From Megasphaera lornae (lineage in GTDB: Bacteria; Bacillota; Negativicutes; Veillonellales; Megasphaeraceae), in the NCBI RefSeq assembly GCF_000214495.1, contig NZ_AFIJ01000004.1, positions 36,596 to 100,595 on the forward strand: a stretch of 64,000 nucleotides of DNA, in the 5' to 3' direction. Shown piece by piece: positions 44,937 through 56,276 of this stretch. The position numbers and the translations under genes are program-made. The notes under the pieces are model-generated. The model searched no databases and was not told the DNA's origin. It worked only from the letters and a program-made list of their open reading frames with translations. The first letter of the stretch is position 1. Each line of letters opens with the position of its first letter.

Positions 44937-45094
44937 AAGGGACACACATCGGTAGGGCAGCCGTGCGGCATTCATTTATTTTTTAGAAGATGGGGGGAAT
45001 AAAAATTTTTTTCATATATGGGAAGAAGTCTTTCTTTGTTGTTCATACCATAGTACAATTAAAATACATACACTATAGGGGAGGAATGTGGCAG

Positions 45095-45772
45095 ATGGAA
45101 AAATTCTTGTCTATTTTTGAACGTACCGCTTTATTTCAACAAGTTCCCAAAACGGATATTCTTCTGTTATTACATGATATGCAAGCGCGACTGCAACGAT
45201 ATACTAAGGGAAATTTTATATTTTTTACAGGGGATCATATTCGGCATGTGGGCATTGTCTTGTCCGGCGCCGCGCACATTGTGCAGGAAGATTACTGGGG
45301 CAACCGTAATATTGTTGCGCATTTGACGCCTTCGCAAATGTTCGGAGAGGCGTTTGCCTGTCAACCGGAGATGGCGACTACTGTATCGGTAGTCAGTACG
45401 GACGTGACGGAAGTGCTTTTTATTGATGTTTTTCGTATATGGCGTTGCCGTTCCAGAGCGGCGGTTTCACAAGAACGGGTCATGATGAATTTACTGGCCA
45501 TTTTGGCAAGAAAAAATATGTTTCTTACTCGTAAAATTCATTACCTTTCCCAACGATCTATGCGTAAGAAACTGATGTTTTATTTATCGGAAGAAGCGAC
45601 CCGACAGGGTGCGGCGCATTTTTCTCTGCCGTTTAACCGACAAGAATTGGCGGATTTTTTGGCGGTTGATCGGAGTGCATTATCTTCCGAATTAAGTAAA
45701 ATGAAAAAAGAAGGATTGATTGATTACTATAAACGAGATTTTGTCCTGAAAAGTTCGCTGCCTGCAGAATAA
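45095..45772 (+). CDS. Crp/Fnr-family transcriptional regulator
   Basis: 225 residues from the ATG nine bases after GGGGAGGA; in-frame upstream ATGs at 44990 and 45086 lack a site. N-terminal cyclic-nucleotide-binding-like barrel (GIVLSGAAHIVQEDYWGNRNIV, HLTPSQMFGEAFACQ), dimer helix, and C-terminal winged HTH (FNRQELADFLAVDRSALSSELSKMKKEGLI). It has no FNR-type N-terminal Cys cluster, so it is unlikely to sense oxygen through an iron-sulfur cluster. It lies downstream of the succinate genes and could regulate them; effector unknown. Confidence 0.88.
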   Translation: MEKFLSIFERTALFQQVPKTDILLLLHDMQARLQRYTKGNFIFFTGDHIRHVGIVLSGAAHIVQEDYWGNRNIVAHLTPSQMFGEAFACQPEMATTVSVVSTDVTEVLFIDVFRIWRCRSRAAVSQERVMMNLLAILARKNMFLTRKIHYLSQRSMRKKLMFYLSEEATRQGAAHFSLPFNRQELADFLAVDRSALSSELSKMKKEGLIDYYKRDFVLKSSLPAE

Positions 45773-46157
45773 AGGCGGTAAGTGTCCGGAAAGCAGGCGG
45801 GTATATAGCGACGGCACAGCGGCTGAAGGCGGTAAGGCGAAGGACGAATATACCGGTTCGGGAGACGGATGGCAGCGTTTCGGGGCGTTGCTTTTAGGAG
45901 CGGCATAGGGACAAGGTGAGGAGAGAAATTTCTCGTCACCTTTTTTTTGCGGGAAAAAGGCGGTACGCATAGAACGTAATAAGGTGTATCCCTTGCAGGA
46001 GCGGATACCGGCGGTGACGGGACGGCAGAAGGGGCGTTTGTAGGGAACATAACATTCTGTCGTCGCACCTTTCGCAGGTGTTAATCGGAAGAAGAAAGGT
46101 GTTTTCAGCGGAGAAAGGGAAAGCGCAGTAAGAGGAGTGGTTAAACAGCGTGTTTTA
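45773..46157. other. intergenic stretch with a terminator, no gene recognised
   Basis: Apart from the terminator at 45913-45950, no frame in this stretch has protein-like features. Confidence 0.5.
45913..45950 (+). terminator. intrinsic terminator after Crp/Fnr gene
   Basis: AAGGTGA/TCACCTT outer stem with an inner GAGAAATTTCTC palindrome and an eight-T run. Confidence 0.85.
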
Positions 46158-46166
46158 TGATATACT
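46158..46166 (+). promoter_or_regulatory. extended -10 promoter of the receptor-porin gene
   Basis: TGATATACT at 46158-46166; -35 box weak. The Fur box begins eight bases downstream. Confidence 0.65.
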
Positions 46167-46173
46167 TTAAAAG

Positions 46174-46188
46174 TGATAATTATTTTCA
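46174..46188. promoter_or_regulatory. Fur box
   Basis: TGATAATTATTTTCA matches the 7-1-7 Fur consensus TGATAAT-N-ATTATCA at 13 of 14 paired positions. It covers the likely transcription start, so iron-loaded Fur would block the gene. Confidence 0.8.
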
Positions 46189-46209
46189 ATATATAAAGCG
46201 AGGTATGTC

Positions 46210-49200
46210 ATGAAACAGTATACATATGCTTCCTTGTCCTTGTTAGTGACGGCGTACATACTGACTCTAGGGAGCGGTGTGCAGGCGGCGTATACGGATG
46301 CGGGGAGAACACAAGATGTGGTGGTAAAGACCGATGCGGCGACGGCGGCGGCCCGGTCGGAATCGTTGGAGACAACGATTATCGGTAAGCGGGACATAGA
46401 GAATAAAGCGGCAAAATCGGTAGAAGAAGTGATTTTCAGTGAGCCGGGTATGGTGCGTACAGTGGATGCCATGGGACGGGTTACGTTGTCCATGCGCGGG
46501 GCGGAGCCGCGACATACGTTGCTTTTAGTGGACGGACAACCGGTTTTGGGGAATGTTGACAAATATAATGGCGCCGGTGATGAATTACAACGGTTGGGAA
46601 CGGACAATGTAGAACGGATAGAAGTGATACAGGGAGCCGCCTCGGCAAAATACGGTGCAGATGCCATGGGCGGGGTAGTGAATATTGTTACGAAAAAGGC
46701 TGCAAAAAAAGCGGCGTTTACAGTACGAGCGGAAAATCGAAAAGCAGCGGCTTCCGACGGGAGTCTGTATGGAAATTATTTTTTACGTGCCGACAGCGGG
46801 AGCACCGGCAAGGGGCGGCTTGCGTTGTATGCCGGTCGGCGAACGATTGCGCCCATATATAGTGAAAAGGTATTTCGCGGGGCGATAAATTATGCGGGCG
46901 ATTTCCGTACGTCCTTGCGGTATTATGGTGATATTAAAAATACGGGGCTGCTCGTTTCGTATGCACCGGCGAAAGATAAAGTGCTGCATATGGCTGCGGA
47001 TACGGTGCGGGAAGATATGAAACGGTTTGTAAAACATAGAGATGACAGTCCGGAACCGGTAGTATTATACACGCGTAATATAAACCGAAATACGTATGCC
47101 GTATATTATGAAGACCGGAGTCGGGGAAAAACGCAGTGGCAAATAGAAATGCAGTATGCGAAGTTGCATGAAGCGGATACGGCCATCGGTTCCAAAGCCG
47201 CCTTTTCGCCGTTTGAAGGGAAAAATACGCTGGTGTATTTAGATACCTTACAGCATACGCAGGGCACGATAAAAGTAGCGGCGCAGACGCAAATCAATGC
47301 ATCTCATCTTCTGTCGTGGGGCGGCGGCTATGCGCGGGAAGAAGGAGAAGGCGCCCGCTTGTCGGATGCGCCGGTGACACATGCGGTAACGATTGATCCG
47401 TGGGAGTATGATAAGAATTTATATACGGAAAAAGGGGTGGGAAAACCTGCTTCGAATATACATGATTGGCCTTTTTATAAAGATAAAAGCGGTCATATGG
47501 GTGTGGATTTAGTCTATGATCAGTATGGGTATCGGCAGGGAACCCGTTCCCTCGCACCGGCATATACGTATGACGATTATACTAAAGAGGAAGAGGACGA
47601 GAATGAAGATCCGACAGTACAGGCGCAGCGAGACAAAAGAAAAGCTGCGTTTGCCGAGGAGCTTCGCCGGGAAAATGGTAAACGTAACAAAGAGATTTTA
47701 GAAAAGGATGAGGACGGTGAGTGGGACTGGGATGACGATAAGATGGTACGCCGGTATTATGCCTTTCACCCTGAGGGATTGGAGGACGGGGCGTTTCCGT
47801 TGACGTGGCACGGAAAGACGTTTATGGAAGAACATAATAAACGGGACAATCAGCTTACTATCGGCAAGGCGGCACTTACTAAACACTATATTTTCCTGTC
47901 GGATCTCCGGCAAATCGGGACGGGGACTACGGTCATGTCGTCTGTACGCCGGGATCAAAGCAGTTTGTTCGGCTCACACCTTTCTTTTAATATCGGCTTG
48001 ACCCGCGCCTTGGATACAGACGGACATACGCGCATAAAAGCGAACGTCGGTACGGCTTATGCGGAACCGGGTATGGGAGAATTGTATTACAATTGGGAAA
48101 TGTACGGCGGCACTCCCTATGATTTGGGGGTGGGAAAGCTGGGATTTTATTGGCTCGGCAATCCTTATTTAAAGCCGGAAACGTCGCTTAATTTCGATGT
48201 GGCCTGGGAAAAAGAAACGCCGCATACGGAAGCCCGGATCAATGTGTTTCATCATCGGATAAAAAATTACATGAGTGTGTATTTTACGGGGCAGTTACTG
48301 CATTTCAGAAAGCAGGACGTGCATACGTGGCTCATGCCGCCGGACATGCTCTATAGTTTTAAAAACTTGGGACAGGCGCATATAACGGGCGTGGAACTTT
48401 CCTTGGCACACCGGTTTTTGCATCATTGGCGGGCAAAATTGGGATATACGTATGTACAGGCGATCAATGAGAGCGATCCGGACATGCCGAAACGTTTGTT
48501 AAATAAACCGATGCATAAAGTGGATGTGTCGTTGGGATATGAACATAACGGCTGGAAAGCGACGCTTTGGGGCGACTATTATGTACATATGTTGGACAGT
48601 AATACAGTCAGTCATGACGGCAATTATGTGGAATTAACGGATGAATTTCATCGGTCGCCGGAGGGATATAGGCGAGAACGGTTAGTAGAGGACGCGACCG
48701 TTCCCGATCCGCGGCACACCGGCCGGCGGGGGTATCAGGAACTGGAATATACCTTTTCTTCTAAAAAATTGCAGACGTATAAGAATAAGACCTTCGGTAT
48801 CTGGAATTTGCTGATTCAAAAGCGGGTAAATCCGGCGGCGGCAGTATATGTGGGGATCGATAATCTATTTGATCATCGTGATGATGCGCAAGCGATGTCG
48901 GCGCGGACGTACAAGGTGGGAGCACGGTTTTCTTTGGATGGCGGTGAAGTGCGGACGAAAACGGCACGGAAGACTAACGGCACGTCCGGTCGTCCGGCGG
49001 CGTCTGCGGGTTCATGGTTTATCGGCCAACCGGCGTTGCCGCAACGGGCAGGAGTGCAAGTTCATGGCGCGTATGCTGTGCGGTGGCAGGCGTTTACCGG
49101 TAAGGATAAGCCTGAAGGCGTACGGGTCACAACGCAGGCAACGGTAGGATCGGCTTATAAAAATTATGCGGAAAAAGGCGGACACGGGTTTGCGCAGCGG

Positions 49201-51093
49201 CTGTCAGTAGAGGCGACGGCAAAACTGGGAAGACGGTCGTATGTGACGCTTGCCGGCAGTGCGGACGGTATGCCCGGGAGCGATACGGCGTATGATACAA
49301 GTGATTCGCGCGGCTTGAATGCGCAACATGTGGATACGGCGGCAATTACTCGACGGGATAATACGTGGGATATCGCCGTCGGTCGTTTGCAGGAACCGCT
49401 GGGGCTAAGCGGCTATTGGTTCCGACAGACCTTTGACGGCGTACGGATCGTCAGGACGGGAAAGGGAATGCAAGTTCGCGTCGGGTACGGCGATTTTTCA
49501 CAACAAACGGGAATTAAAGATTCCGCTTATTCCCGGGCGTTATGGGGCACGTTTTATCGACCGCCGACAAAATCGGAGTGGTTGGGTATACAGCCCTTGA
49601 ATGCGAGTGCCTCGGAAAGGTATCAAAACGGGGCGGTATATACGAAAGATTACGGGTCCTTATATGCAGCGTTAGTGAAAGCCGGAAATTTTGCGGAAGA
49701 ATATAAGATTTTTAAACAGTATAAAGCCGTGATGGATGCGTACGGCGATGAACAGTATCAAAAAAAGACGAAGTCCGCATTGGCTACCTTGGGGCAATAT
49801 GAGGTAAATACTTATATGTGGGAAAAAATAACGCTCACCGATGCGCGAGGGAAGAAACAAACGTTTTTGGCGGCAGTTATTCCGCTGGCAACCGGCAATA
49901 CGGCGTCTATTGAGGATATACAAACCATGCGGAAATGGGGACAAACGGCCTTTGAGAATACAGAAAATAAGATTAAGCAGACGCCTTTCAACGGTAAGCG
50001 TTATATCAGTCAGTCCGGTATCATAAAACCGGGAATGTATACGATACAAACGGAATTTTACGGCTACGGTATGTATAAGGGTAAGGACGTGCTGCAGGAT
50101 TTGGGCATAACTTCTATAGGACAACGTGGGGGTATTGCTTTTGATAAGGTACGGAAGGAAGAATTTCAAACAATAAGTCGGCAAGAAGCATTGGAAAAGG
50201 CTCGGACTTCTATATATGATCGCACGACTGCATGGGAAAAAGTACAGGCCGTGCAGCATGAACAGCCGGTATACGGATGGGAAAAAGCGACGATTTCACC
50301 GGTAATGAAATCCGTTTTGTTACGGCTGGCCGGTCCGGAAGGATGGAAACCGGAAAATGACAGTTCTCTGCCCTTGCAATGCTTAGGTAAACAAGGTTAT
50401 CGCCTGCGACAAGACGGTATGATATTGCAACAGGATGCCGTGCCCTCTTTGCAACGGGCCGCATTTGTACAACTCAAACGGCAAGTGAATCGGCATTGGG
50501 GCTGGCAGGTATGGGGGTTGCATTCTGTCGGCGATGCGGCGTACACGACGAGTGCCGTACAAGCGGGTCGTGTGGTACCCCGCACCTTCCGTACGCGGGC
50601 GGCGGTTATCGGCTTGGGCATACAAGTCAAAGTGTTGCCGCAGGTTACCGTTTCCGCGGAAGCGGGGCAAAATTATACGGCTTTGGCGCGGTATCTCAAC
50701 GGATCTACCGTATATGACCATCCGGAACATAGTAATGTGTTTACTGTAAAAGGGCATACGGACGGTAACGCTCCCTATTTTATGGTCTATCGGTTGGATT
50801 GCGGCGCGTATGACAGGCGGCGTCCGGGAAGTTGGCATATGTTTTTAGATTACAAATATTTCCAACACGGTTCTTTCTTTGGCGGCAACGGCACGGAAAG
50901 TGTCCCGGATCGGTATTTGGACGGTGTATCCTGCTTTACGGTCGGCAGTGACTATGCGGTGAAGAAAAATCTTTCTCTGGCGGCTTACTATACGTTCGGC
51001 GTTAAAGGGATTCATGAGCGGGACAGTCTTTATGGACCGGAACGGTTTACGTTGGGGGATTATTTGCGGGTACAGGGAACGTATCATTTTTAA
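46210..51093 (+). CDS. TonB-dependent outer-membrane receptor fused to a second, porin-like beta-barrel region
   Basis: 1627 residues in one frame, about twice a normal receptor. Signal peptide 1-26 (cut after VQA), possible TonB box DVVVKT (36-41), plug domain about 50-165 (SVEEVIFSEPGMVRT, SMRGAEPRHTLLLVDGQPV, VERIEVIQGAASAKYGADAMGG), receptor barrel to about 910 ending in YKVGARFSLDGG, where an ordinary receptor would stop. An acidic loop with many D/E lies near 455-518. A Ser/Ala/Gly-rich linker (about 911-940) leads to a second part with amphipathic strands (IAVGRLQEPLGLSGYWF, MQVRVGYGDF) resembling OmpM-type porins, interrupted by an insert of about 280 residues (1138-1415), and ending in VQGTYHF, the terminal Phe of an outer-membrane barrel. 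The Fur box implies a role in iron or haem uptake. Confidence 0.85.
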   Translation: MKQYTYASLSLLVTAYILTLGSGVQAAYTDAGRTQDVVVKTDAATAAARSESLETTIIGKRDIENKAAKSVEEVIFSEPGMVRTVDAMGRVTLSMRGAEPRHTLLLVDGQPVLGNVDKYNGAGDELQRLGTDNVERIEVIQGAASAKYGADAMGGVVNIVTKKAAKKAAFTVRAENRKAAASDGSLYGNYFLRADSGSTGKGRLALYAGRRTIAPIYSEKVFRGAINYAGDFRTSLRYYGDIKNTGLLVSYAPAKDKVLHMAADTVREDMKRFVKHRDDSPEPVVLYTRNINRNTYAVYYEDRSRGKTQWQIEMQYAKLHEADTAIGSKAAFSPFEGKNTLVYLDTLQHTQGTIKVAAQTQINASHLLSWGGGYAREEGEGARLSDAPVTHAVTIDPWEYDKNLYTEKGVGKPASNIHDWPFYKDKSGHMGVDLVYDQYGYRQGTRSLAPAYTYDDYTKEEEDENEDPTVQAQRDKRKAAFAEELRRENGKRNKEILEKDEDGEWDWDDDKMVRRYYAFHPEGLEDGAFPLTWHGKTFMEEHNKRDNQLTIGKAALTKHYIFLSDLRQIGTGTTVMSSVRRDQSSLFGSHLSFNIGLTRALDTDGHTRIKANVGTAYAEPGMGELYYNWEMYGGTPYDLGVGKLGFYWLGNPYLKPETSLNFDVAWEKETPHTEARINVFHHRIKNYMSVYFTGQLLHFRKQDVHTWLMPPDMLYSFKNLGQAHITGVELSLAHRFLHHWRAKLGYTYVQAINESDPDMPKRLLNKPMHKVDVSLGYEHNGWKATLWGDYYVHMLDSNTVSHDGNYVELTDEFHRSPEGYRRERLVEDATVPDPRHTGRRGYQELEYTFSSKKLQTYKNKTFGIWNLLIQKRVNPAAAVYVGIDNLFDHRDDAQAMSARTYKVGARFSLDGGEVRTKTARKTNGTSGRPAASAGSWFIGQPALPQRAGVQVHGAYAVRWQAFTGKDKPEGVRVTTQATVGSAYKNYAEKGGHGFAQRLSVEATAKLGRRSYVTLAGSADGMPGSDTAYDTSDSRGLNAQHVDTAAITRRDNTWDIAVGRLQEPLGLSGYWFRQTFDGVRIVRTGKGMQVRVGYGDFSQQTGIKDSAYSRALWGTFYRPPTKSEWLGIQPLNASASERYQNGAVYTKDYGSLYAALVKAGNFAEEYKIFKQYKAVMDAYGDEQYQKKTKSALATLGQYEVNTYMWEKITLTDARGKKQTFLAAVIPLATGNTASIEDIQTMRKWGQTAFENTENKIKQTPFNGKRYISQSGIIKPGMYTIQTEFYGYGMYKGKDVLQDLGITSIGQRGGIAFDKVRKEEFQTISRQEALEKARTSIYDRTTAWEKVQAVQHEQPVYGWEKATISPVMKSVLLRLAGPEGWKPENDSSLPLQCLGKQGYRLRQDGMILQQDAVPSLQRAAFVQLKRQVNRHWGWQVWGLHSVGDAAYTTSAVQAGRVVPRTFRTRAAVIGLGIQVKVLPQVTVSAEAGQNYTALARYLNGSTVYDHPEHSNVFTVKGHTDGNAPYFMVYRLDCGAYDRRRPGSWHMFLDYKYFQHGSFFGGNGTESVPDRYLDGVSCFTVGSDYAVKKNLSLAAYYTFGVKGIHERDSLYGPERFTLGDYLRVQGTYHF

Positions 51094-51126
51094 ATGGACG
51101 TACACTGTGCGCCGCACGATAGAGGA

Positions 51127-51164
51127 AAAAAACGCGGTTCATCTTCGGATGGACCGCGTTTTTT
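51127..51164 (+). terminator. intrinsic terminator after receptor-porin gene
   Basis: AAAACGCGGT/ACCGCGTTTT and CATC/GATG around a TTCG loop with one mismatch; T run. Confidence 0.9.
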
Positions 51165-51210
51165 CCGGGCCCGGGGAAAGGGCTTTTTACTATACAGTAG
51201 CAACGTACCA

Positions 51211-51219
51211 TGATATACT
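51211..51219 (+). promoter_or_regulatory. extended -10 promoter of uvrBAC
   Basis: TGATATACT at 51211-51219, about 45 bases before uvrB; -35 not clear. No LexA-type palindrome was noticed. Confidence 0.55.
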
Positions 51220-51264
51220 TAGTAATTAATAATAGTTATTTTTTAATGCTTTCGAGGTAACATC

Positions 51265-53406
51265 ATGGATATACACACACATTTAAGTAAGGATTATGAC
51301 GATTCGCAACCGTTTCATGTGGTAGCACCGTATGCTCCGACCGGGGATCAACCGCAGGCCGTCGCGTCGTTGACGGCGGGGATTCGTTCCGGGCAATGGG
51401 CGCAGGTATTACTGGGCGCAACGGGGACCGGGAAAACGTATACGATGGCCAAGGTAATTGAGGCTGTACAAAAGCCGACCTTGGTTATTGCGCATAATAA
51501 AACCTTGGCGGCACAATTATGCAGCGAGTTTAAGCAGTTTTTTCCGAATAATGAGGTGGCATATTTTGTCAGTTATTATGATTATTATCAGCCGGAAGCG
51601 TATATTGCCGCCACCGATACGTATATTGAAAAAGATTCGGCCATTAATGATGAGATTGATAAGCTGCGCCATTCGGCGACCATGAGTTTATTTGAACGAC
51701 GGGATGTCATTATTGTGGCTTCCGTATCGTGTATTTACGGGTTGGGCGATCCGGAAGATTACAGTGAACTGGTCGTATCTTTGCGGTTGGGACAGGAAAA
51801 AGAACAGACGGAGATTTTACGTAAATTGGTAGCCGTGCAATATACACGGAGTCAAATGACCTTGCAACGCGGGACCTTTCGGGTACTCGGGGATACGATT
51901 GAAGTGTTTCCCGTGTCGTTTGATAATACAGTCGTGCGAATTGAAATGTTCGGCGATGAAATTGAGCGGTTGACCGAAGTGGACGCTTTGACCGGAGAGG
52001 TGGTGGCCGAACGCAAACATGTGGCGATTTATCCGGCCAGTCACTATGTGACGACGAAGGAAAAGATGACGCGGGCGGTGGCGACGATTGAGGCGGAATT
52101 GGCGGCACGGTTACAGGAGCTGAAGCGGGACGGCAAGCTGTTGGAAGCGCAGCGATTGGAGCAGCGGACCCGGTATGACATAGAAATGATGATGGAAATG
52201 GGCTATTGCTCGGGGATTGAAAATTATTCTCGCCATTTAGCGGGGCGAAAAGCGGGAGAAACGCCGTATACATTATTGGATTATTTTCCGGAAGATTATT
52301 TGATTATGGTGGATGAATCGCATGTAACCTTACCGCAGTTACGTGCTATGTATGCCGGCGACCGATCGCGAAAGGAAAATTTAATCGAATACGGATTTCG
52401 GCTGCCTTCGGCACTGGATAATCGCCCGTTGCGGTTTGAAGAATTTGTGGAACGTATTAATCAGATTATTTATGTCAGCGCCACGCCGGGACCGTATGAA
52501 ATGGAAGCGGCGACGAATGTGGCCCATCAGATTATTCGGCCTACGGGGTTGACGGATCCGACGATTGAAGTCCGTCCGATTGCCGGACAACTGGATGATT
52601 TGTTGGGAGAAATTCGCTTGCGAACGGAGCGAAAGGAACGGGTGCTGGTCACGACGTTGACGAAGAAAATGGCGGAAGATTTAACGGAGTATATGCGGGA
52701 AATGGGAGTCCGTATCCGGTATTTACATTCGGATATTGCGACCTTTGCGCGCGCCGAAATTATTCGCGATTTGCGAGCCGGCGAGTTTGATGTGCTGGTG
52801 GGGATTAATTTATTACGTGAAGGGCTGGATTTGCCGGAAGTATCCTTAGTGGCTATTTTGGATGCCGACAAAGAAGGTTTTTTACGTTCCTATACCGCTT
52901 TTATTCAGACCATGGGACGGGCGGCCCGCAATGCCCGGGGAAAGGTTATTATGTATGCCGACCGCATGACGGATTCCATGCGGCGGGCTATTGCGGAAAC
53001 GGCACGACGCCGTGCCGTACAGGAGGCTTATAATAAGGAACATCATATTGTGCCGCAGACGGTAAAAAAAGAAGTGGTAGATTTAATCGAGCTGACGAAG
53101 GTGGCGGAAGCCCCTCGACCGTACGGTGCGCAACAAGAGGCGCCGCTTACGCCGGAAGCCTTGCAAAAGGTTATTCGTACGGTAACGCGGCAAATGAACG
53201 AAGCGGTCAAGCAGTTGAAGTTTGAACAGGCGGCGGTATTGCGCGATCGCTTGGGAAGCTTGCGGCAACAGTTGGCGGATCTTTCGCAAGATGATACGTT
53301 ACCGCCGGCCCTGCGGGGGCGGGATATGCCGAAGGCTCGGTATAAGCGGAAAGTAAAACGGCCGGATCGCAAAGCCGTATTTTCTATGACCCGGCAAAAG
53401 GAGTAA
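51265..53406 (+). CDS. uvrB: excinuclease ABC subunit B
   Basis: 713 residues, somewhat longer than usual (about 660) through N- and C-terminal tails. Walker [15 protein letters not shown], beta-hairpin region [42 protein letters not shown], helicase motif [13 protein letters not shown]-like ([12 protein letters not shown]) and the C-terminal UVR motif ([19 protein letters not shown]) that binds UvrC. It verifies damage in nucleotide excision repair. First gene of uvrB-uvrA-uvrC. Confidence 0.97.
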   Translation: MDIHTHLSKDYDDSQPFHVVAPYAPTGDQPQAVASLTAGIRSGQWAQVLLGATGTGKTYTMAKVIEAVQKPTLVIAHNKTLAAQLCSEFKQFFPNNEVAYFVSYYDYYQPEAYIAATDTYIEKDSAINDEIDKLRHSATMSLFERRDVIIVASVSCIYGLGDPEDYSELVVSLRLGQEKEQTEILRKLVAVQYTRSQMTLQRGTFRVLGDTIEVFPVSFDNTVVRIEMFGDEIERLTEVDALTGEVVAERKHVAIYPASHYVTTKEKMTRAVATIEAELAARLQELKRDGKLLEAQRLEQRTRYDIEMMMEMGYCSGIENYSRHLAGRKAGETPYTLLDYFPEDYLIMVDESHVTLPQLRAMYAGDRSRKENLIEYGFRLPSALDNRPLRFEEFVERINQIIYVSATPGPYEMEAATNVAHQIIRPTGLTDPTIEVRPIAGQLDDLLGEIRLRTERKERVLVTTLTKKMAEDLTEYMREMGVRIRYLHSDIATFARAEIIRDLRAGEFDVLVGINLLREGLDLPEVSLVAILDADKEGFLRSYTAFIQTMGRAARNARGKVIMYADRMTDSMRRAIAETARRRAVQEAYNKEHHIVPQTVKKEVVDLIELTKVAEAPRPYGAQQEAPLTPEALQKVIRTVTRQMNEAVKQLKFEQAAVLRDRLGSLRQQLADLSQDDTLPPALRGRDMPKARYKRKVKRPDRKAVFSMTRQKE

Positions 53407-53411
53407 GAAGG

Positions 53412-56276
53412 ATGGCGGATACGTATATTACCATTAAAGGAGCAAGACAACATAATTTAAAAAATATTGATGTACAAATTCCTCGTCGGACGTTAACCGT
53501 GTTTACCGGTTTGTCCGGGTCGGGAAAGTCGTCCCTGGCCTTTGATACGATTTATGCGGAAGGGCAGCGACGGTATGTAGAATCTTTATCCGCTTATGCC
53601 AGACAGTTTTTAGGGCAAATGGATAAACCGGATGTGGATTATATTGAGGGGCTGTCGCCGGCAATTTCTATTGATCAGAAAACGACGGGACGAAATCCCC
53701 GTTCTACAGTGGGAACGGTAACGGAAATTTATGACTATTTACGGTTGCTGTATGCCCGTGCGGGAGAGGCATTTTGTCCGCAGTGCGGCAAGCCTATCAG
53801 GCAACAGACCATACAGGAAATGACCGATGCCGTGATGACCTTGCCGACGGGAACCAAACTAATGGTCATGGCCCCGGTGGCGGAAGGGAGAAAGGGAACG
53901 CACCGGAAACTTTTGACCCGGCTCATTAAAGACGGATATGTGCGCGTACGCATTGACGGGGAGGTTTATCGGTTAAGTGAGGATATTACGCCGGAAAAGA
54001 ATAAAAAACATACGATTGAAGTCATTGTCGATCGGTTGGTAATGAAAGATTCCATTGCCGCGCGGCTGACGGATTCTTTGGAAACGGCGGCTAAATTGAG
54101 CGGCGGCATTCTGCGGGTGCTTAATGTGGAAACGGGGGAAGTATTGACGTACAGTCAGCATTTTTCTTGTCCGGAGTGTCATCTGAGTTTGCCGGAAATA
54201 GAGCCGCGGTTATTTTCTTTTAACAGTCCCTTCGGCGCCTGCCCCGCCTGTTCGGGCTTGGGAAGTACGATGGAAGTGGAAGAACGGTTGGTGATTCCCG
54301 ATCGTCACAAAGCTTTTTCTCAAGGGGCGGTCGCCGCCTTGTCGAACAATCCCGATTCATGGTTTATGCGGCAGTTGGCGGCATTTTTAGAACAACACGG
54401 CGCTTCTTTAGACGCTTCGTTTGCCGATTTGTCGCCGGCGGTACAGCAGAAACTCCTTTGGGGAACCGAAGAACTTTGCGTGTTTTCTTATAAAAATTTA
54501 CACGGTCGGAGTAAGACTTTTTCCGTGCCCTTTGAGGGAATTTGTCCGATGGTCCGGCGGCGGTACGGTGAAGCTTCGACGGATATGATGCGGGAGCAAT
54601 TTGCCCGCTTTATGCAGGTTACGCCGTGTCGTACGTGTCACGGGGCACGGTTACGTTCGGAAGCATTGGCGATTCGTCTGGGCGGGTTGGACATTTCGCA
54701 AGTGACACAATTGTCGGTGCAGGCGTTGCTGTCCTTTTTTAAAAAGCTGTCGTTAACGCCCCGGCAGGCGTTGATCGGCAAACAAGTACTGAAAGAAATT
54801 AAAGCGCGATTGCAGTTTTTGCAGAATGTAGGATTGTCGTATTTGACGTTGTCGCGGTCGGCCGGTACGTTGTCGGGCGGAGAAGCACAGCGGATTCGGT
54901 TGGCGACGCAAATCGGTTCGGGATTGGTGGGCGTGTTGTATATTTTGGATGAGCCTTCTATCGGTTTACATCAACGGGACAATGATAAATTATTACAAGC
55001 CTTGAAGAATTTACGCGATCTGGGAAATACGTTAATTGTAGTGGAACATGATGAAGATACGATACGAGCGGCGGACTGGGTAGTCGATATGGGACCGGCG
55101 GCCGGCAGCGGCGGCGGTCGGATTGTGGCGCAGGGACCGGTATCCGTTATTGAACAGTGTGCGGACTCGGTAACCGGGCAATATATTACCGGCACGAAGT
55201 ATATCCCGTTGCCGCCTGTACGACGGCGGGGGAACGGGAAGTCGCTTACGATCCTGGGAGCTGCGGAACATAACTTGAAGAACCTGGATGTGACCTTTCC
55301 TTTGGGCGTATTGACCGTAGTGACCGGCGTTTCCGGGTCGGGAAAATCGACGCTGGTCAATGATATTTTATATAAAGCCATGGCGGAAGCGCTGTACGGT
55401 ACGATTCACCGACCTGGAGCTTTTACGGCCTTACGGGGCGTAGAAAATATTGATAAAATCATTAATATCGATCAGTCGCCGATCGGCCGTACGCCCCGCT
55501 CCAATCCGGCAACGTATACGGGTGTATTGGATCCGATTCGGCAGTTGTTCAGTCAAACGGCGGAGGCTAAAATTCGCGGCTATGCGGCGGGGCGGTTCAG
55601 TTTTAATGTTAAGGGCGGTCGCTGTGAAGCTTGTCGCGGAGACGGCATTATACGGATTGAAATGAATTTTTTACCCGATGTGTATGTGCCCTGCGAAGTA
55701 TGTCATGGCGAGCGATATAATCGGGAAACGCTGGAAGTGAAGTATAAAGGAAAAACGATTTCGCAAGTGTTGCAAATGACGGTTGCCGAAGCGAGGGAAT
55801 TTTTTGCCGCCATTCCCCGTATTTCCCGTAAATTGCAGACGTTGCAAGAGGTGGGGCTGGGATATATACAATTGGGGCAAGCGGCTACCACCTTATCGGG
55901 AGGCGAAGCGCAGCGGATTAAATTGGCGGCGGAATTGTCCAAACGCAGTACGGGTCGTACGTTGTACATTTTGGATGAACCTACTACGGGGCTGCATACG
56001 GCCGATATTCATAAATTATTGGAAATGTTGCAGCGATTGGTGCAGGGCGGCGATACGGTAGTCGTTATTGAACATAATTTGGATGTCATTAAAACGGCGG
56101 ATTATGTGATTGATCTGGGCCCGGAAGGCGGGGACGGCGGCGGCACGATAGTCGCCGCCGGTACGCCGGAAGAGATTTGTCGTATACGTACTTCCTATAC
56201 GGGCAACTATTTAAAACCCGTATTGGCACGGACCGAAAAATGGATGCGCCGGGGAGAAAAGCAGGATGTTGAGTGA
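53412..56276 (+). CDS. uvrA: excinuclease ABC subunit A
   Basis: 954 residues. Two ABC ATPase halves ([26 protein letters not shown]), signature motifs [13 protein letters not shown] and [13 protein letters not shown], and zinc fingers (CPQCGKP region, CEACRGDG with CEVCHGERY). It finds DNA damage and loads UvrB. Five bases after uvrB; overlaps uvrC by 11 bases. Confidence 0.98.
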   Translation: MADTYITIKGARQHNLKNIDVQIPRRTLTVFTGLSGSGKSSLAFDTIYAEGQRRYVESLSAYARQFLGQMDKPDVDYIEGLSPAISIDQKTTGRNPRSTVGTVTEIYDYLRLLYARAGEAFCPQCGKPIRQQTIQEMTDAVMTLPTGTKLMVMAPVAEGRKGTHRKLLTRLIKDGYVRVRIDGEVYRLSEDITPEKNKKHTIEVIVDRLVMKDSIAARLTDSLETAAKLSGGILRVLNVETGEVLTYSQHFSCPECHLSLPEIEPRLFSFNSPFGACPACSGLGSTMEVEERLVIPDRHKAFSQGAVAALSNNPDSWFMRQLAAFLEQHGASLDASFADLSPAVQQKLLWGTEELCVFSYKNLHGRSKTFSVPFEGICPMVRRRYGEASTDMMREQFARFMQVTPCRTCHGARLRSEALAIRLGGLDISQVTQLSVQALLSFFKKLSLTPRQALIGKQVLKEIKARLQFLQNVGLSYLTLSRSAGTLSGGEAQRIRLATQIGSGLVGVLYILDEPSIGLHQRDNDKLLQALKNLRDLGNTLIVVEHDEDTIRAADWVVDMGPAAGSGGGRIVAQGPVSVIEQCADSVTGQYITGTKYIPLPPVRRRGNGKSLTILGAAEHNLKNLDVTFPLGVLTVVTGVSGSGKSTLVNDILYKAMAEALYGTIHRPGAFTALRGVENIDKIINIDQSPIGRTPRSNPATYTGVLDPIRQLFSQTAEAKIRGYAAGRFSFNVKGGRCEACRGDGIIRIEMNFLPDVYVPCEVCHGERYNRETLEVKYKGKTISQVLQMTVAEAREFFAAIPRISRKLQTLQEVGLGYIQLGQAATTLSGGEAQRIKLAAELSKRSTGRTLYILDEPTTGLHTADIHKLLEMLQRLVQGGDTVVVIEHNLDVIKTADYVIDLGPEGGDGGGTIVAAGTPEEICRIRTSYTGNYLKPVLARTEKWMRRGEKQDVE

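Noticed and set aside
44990-45094. Longer N-terminus for the Crp/Fnr gene
   Set aside because: Thirty-five extra residues would precede the strong GGGGAGGA site and match nothing in the family.
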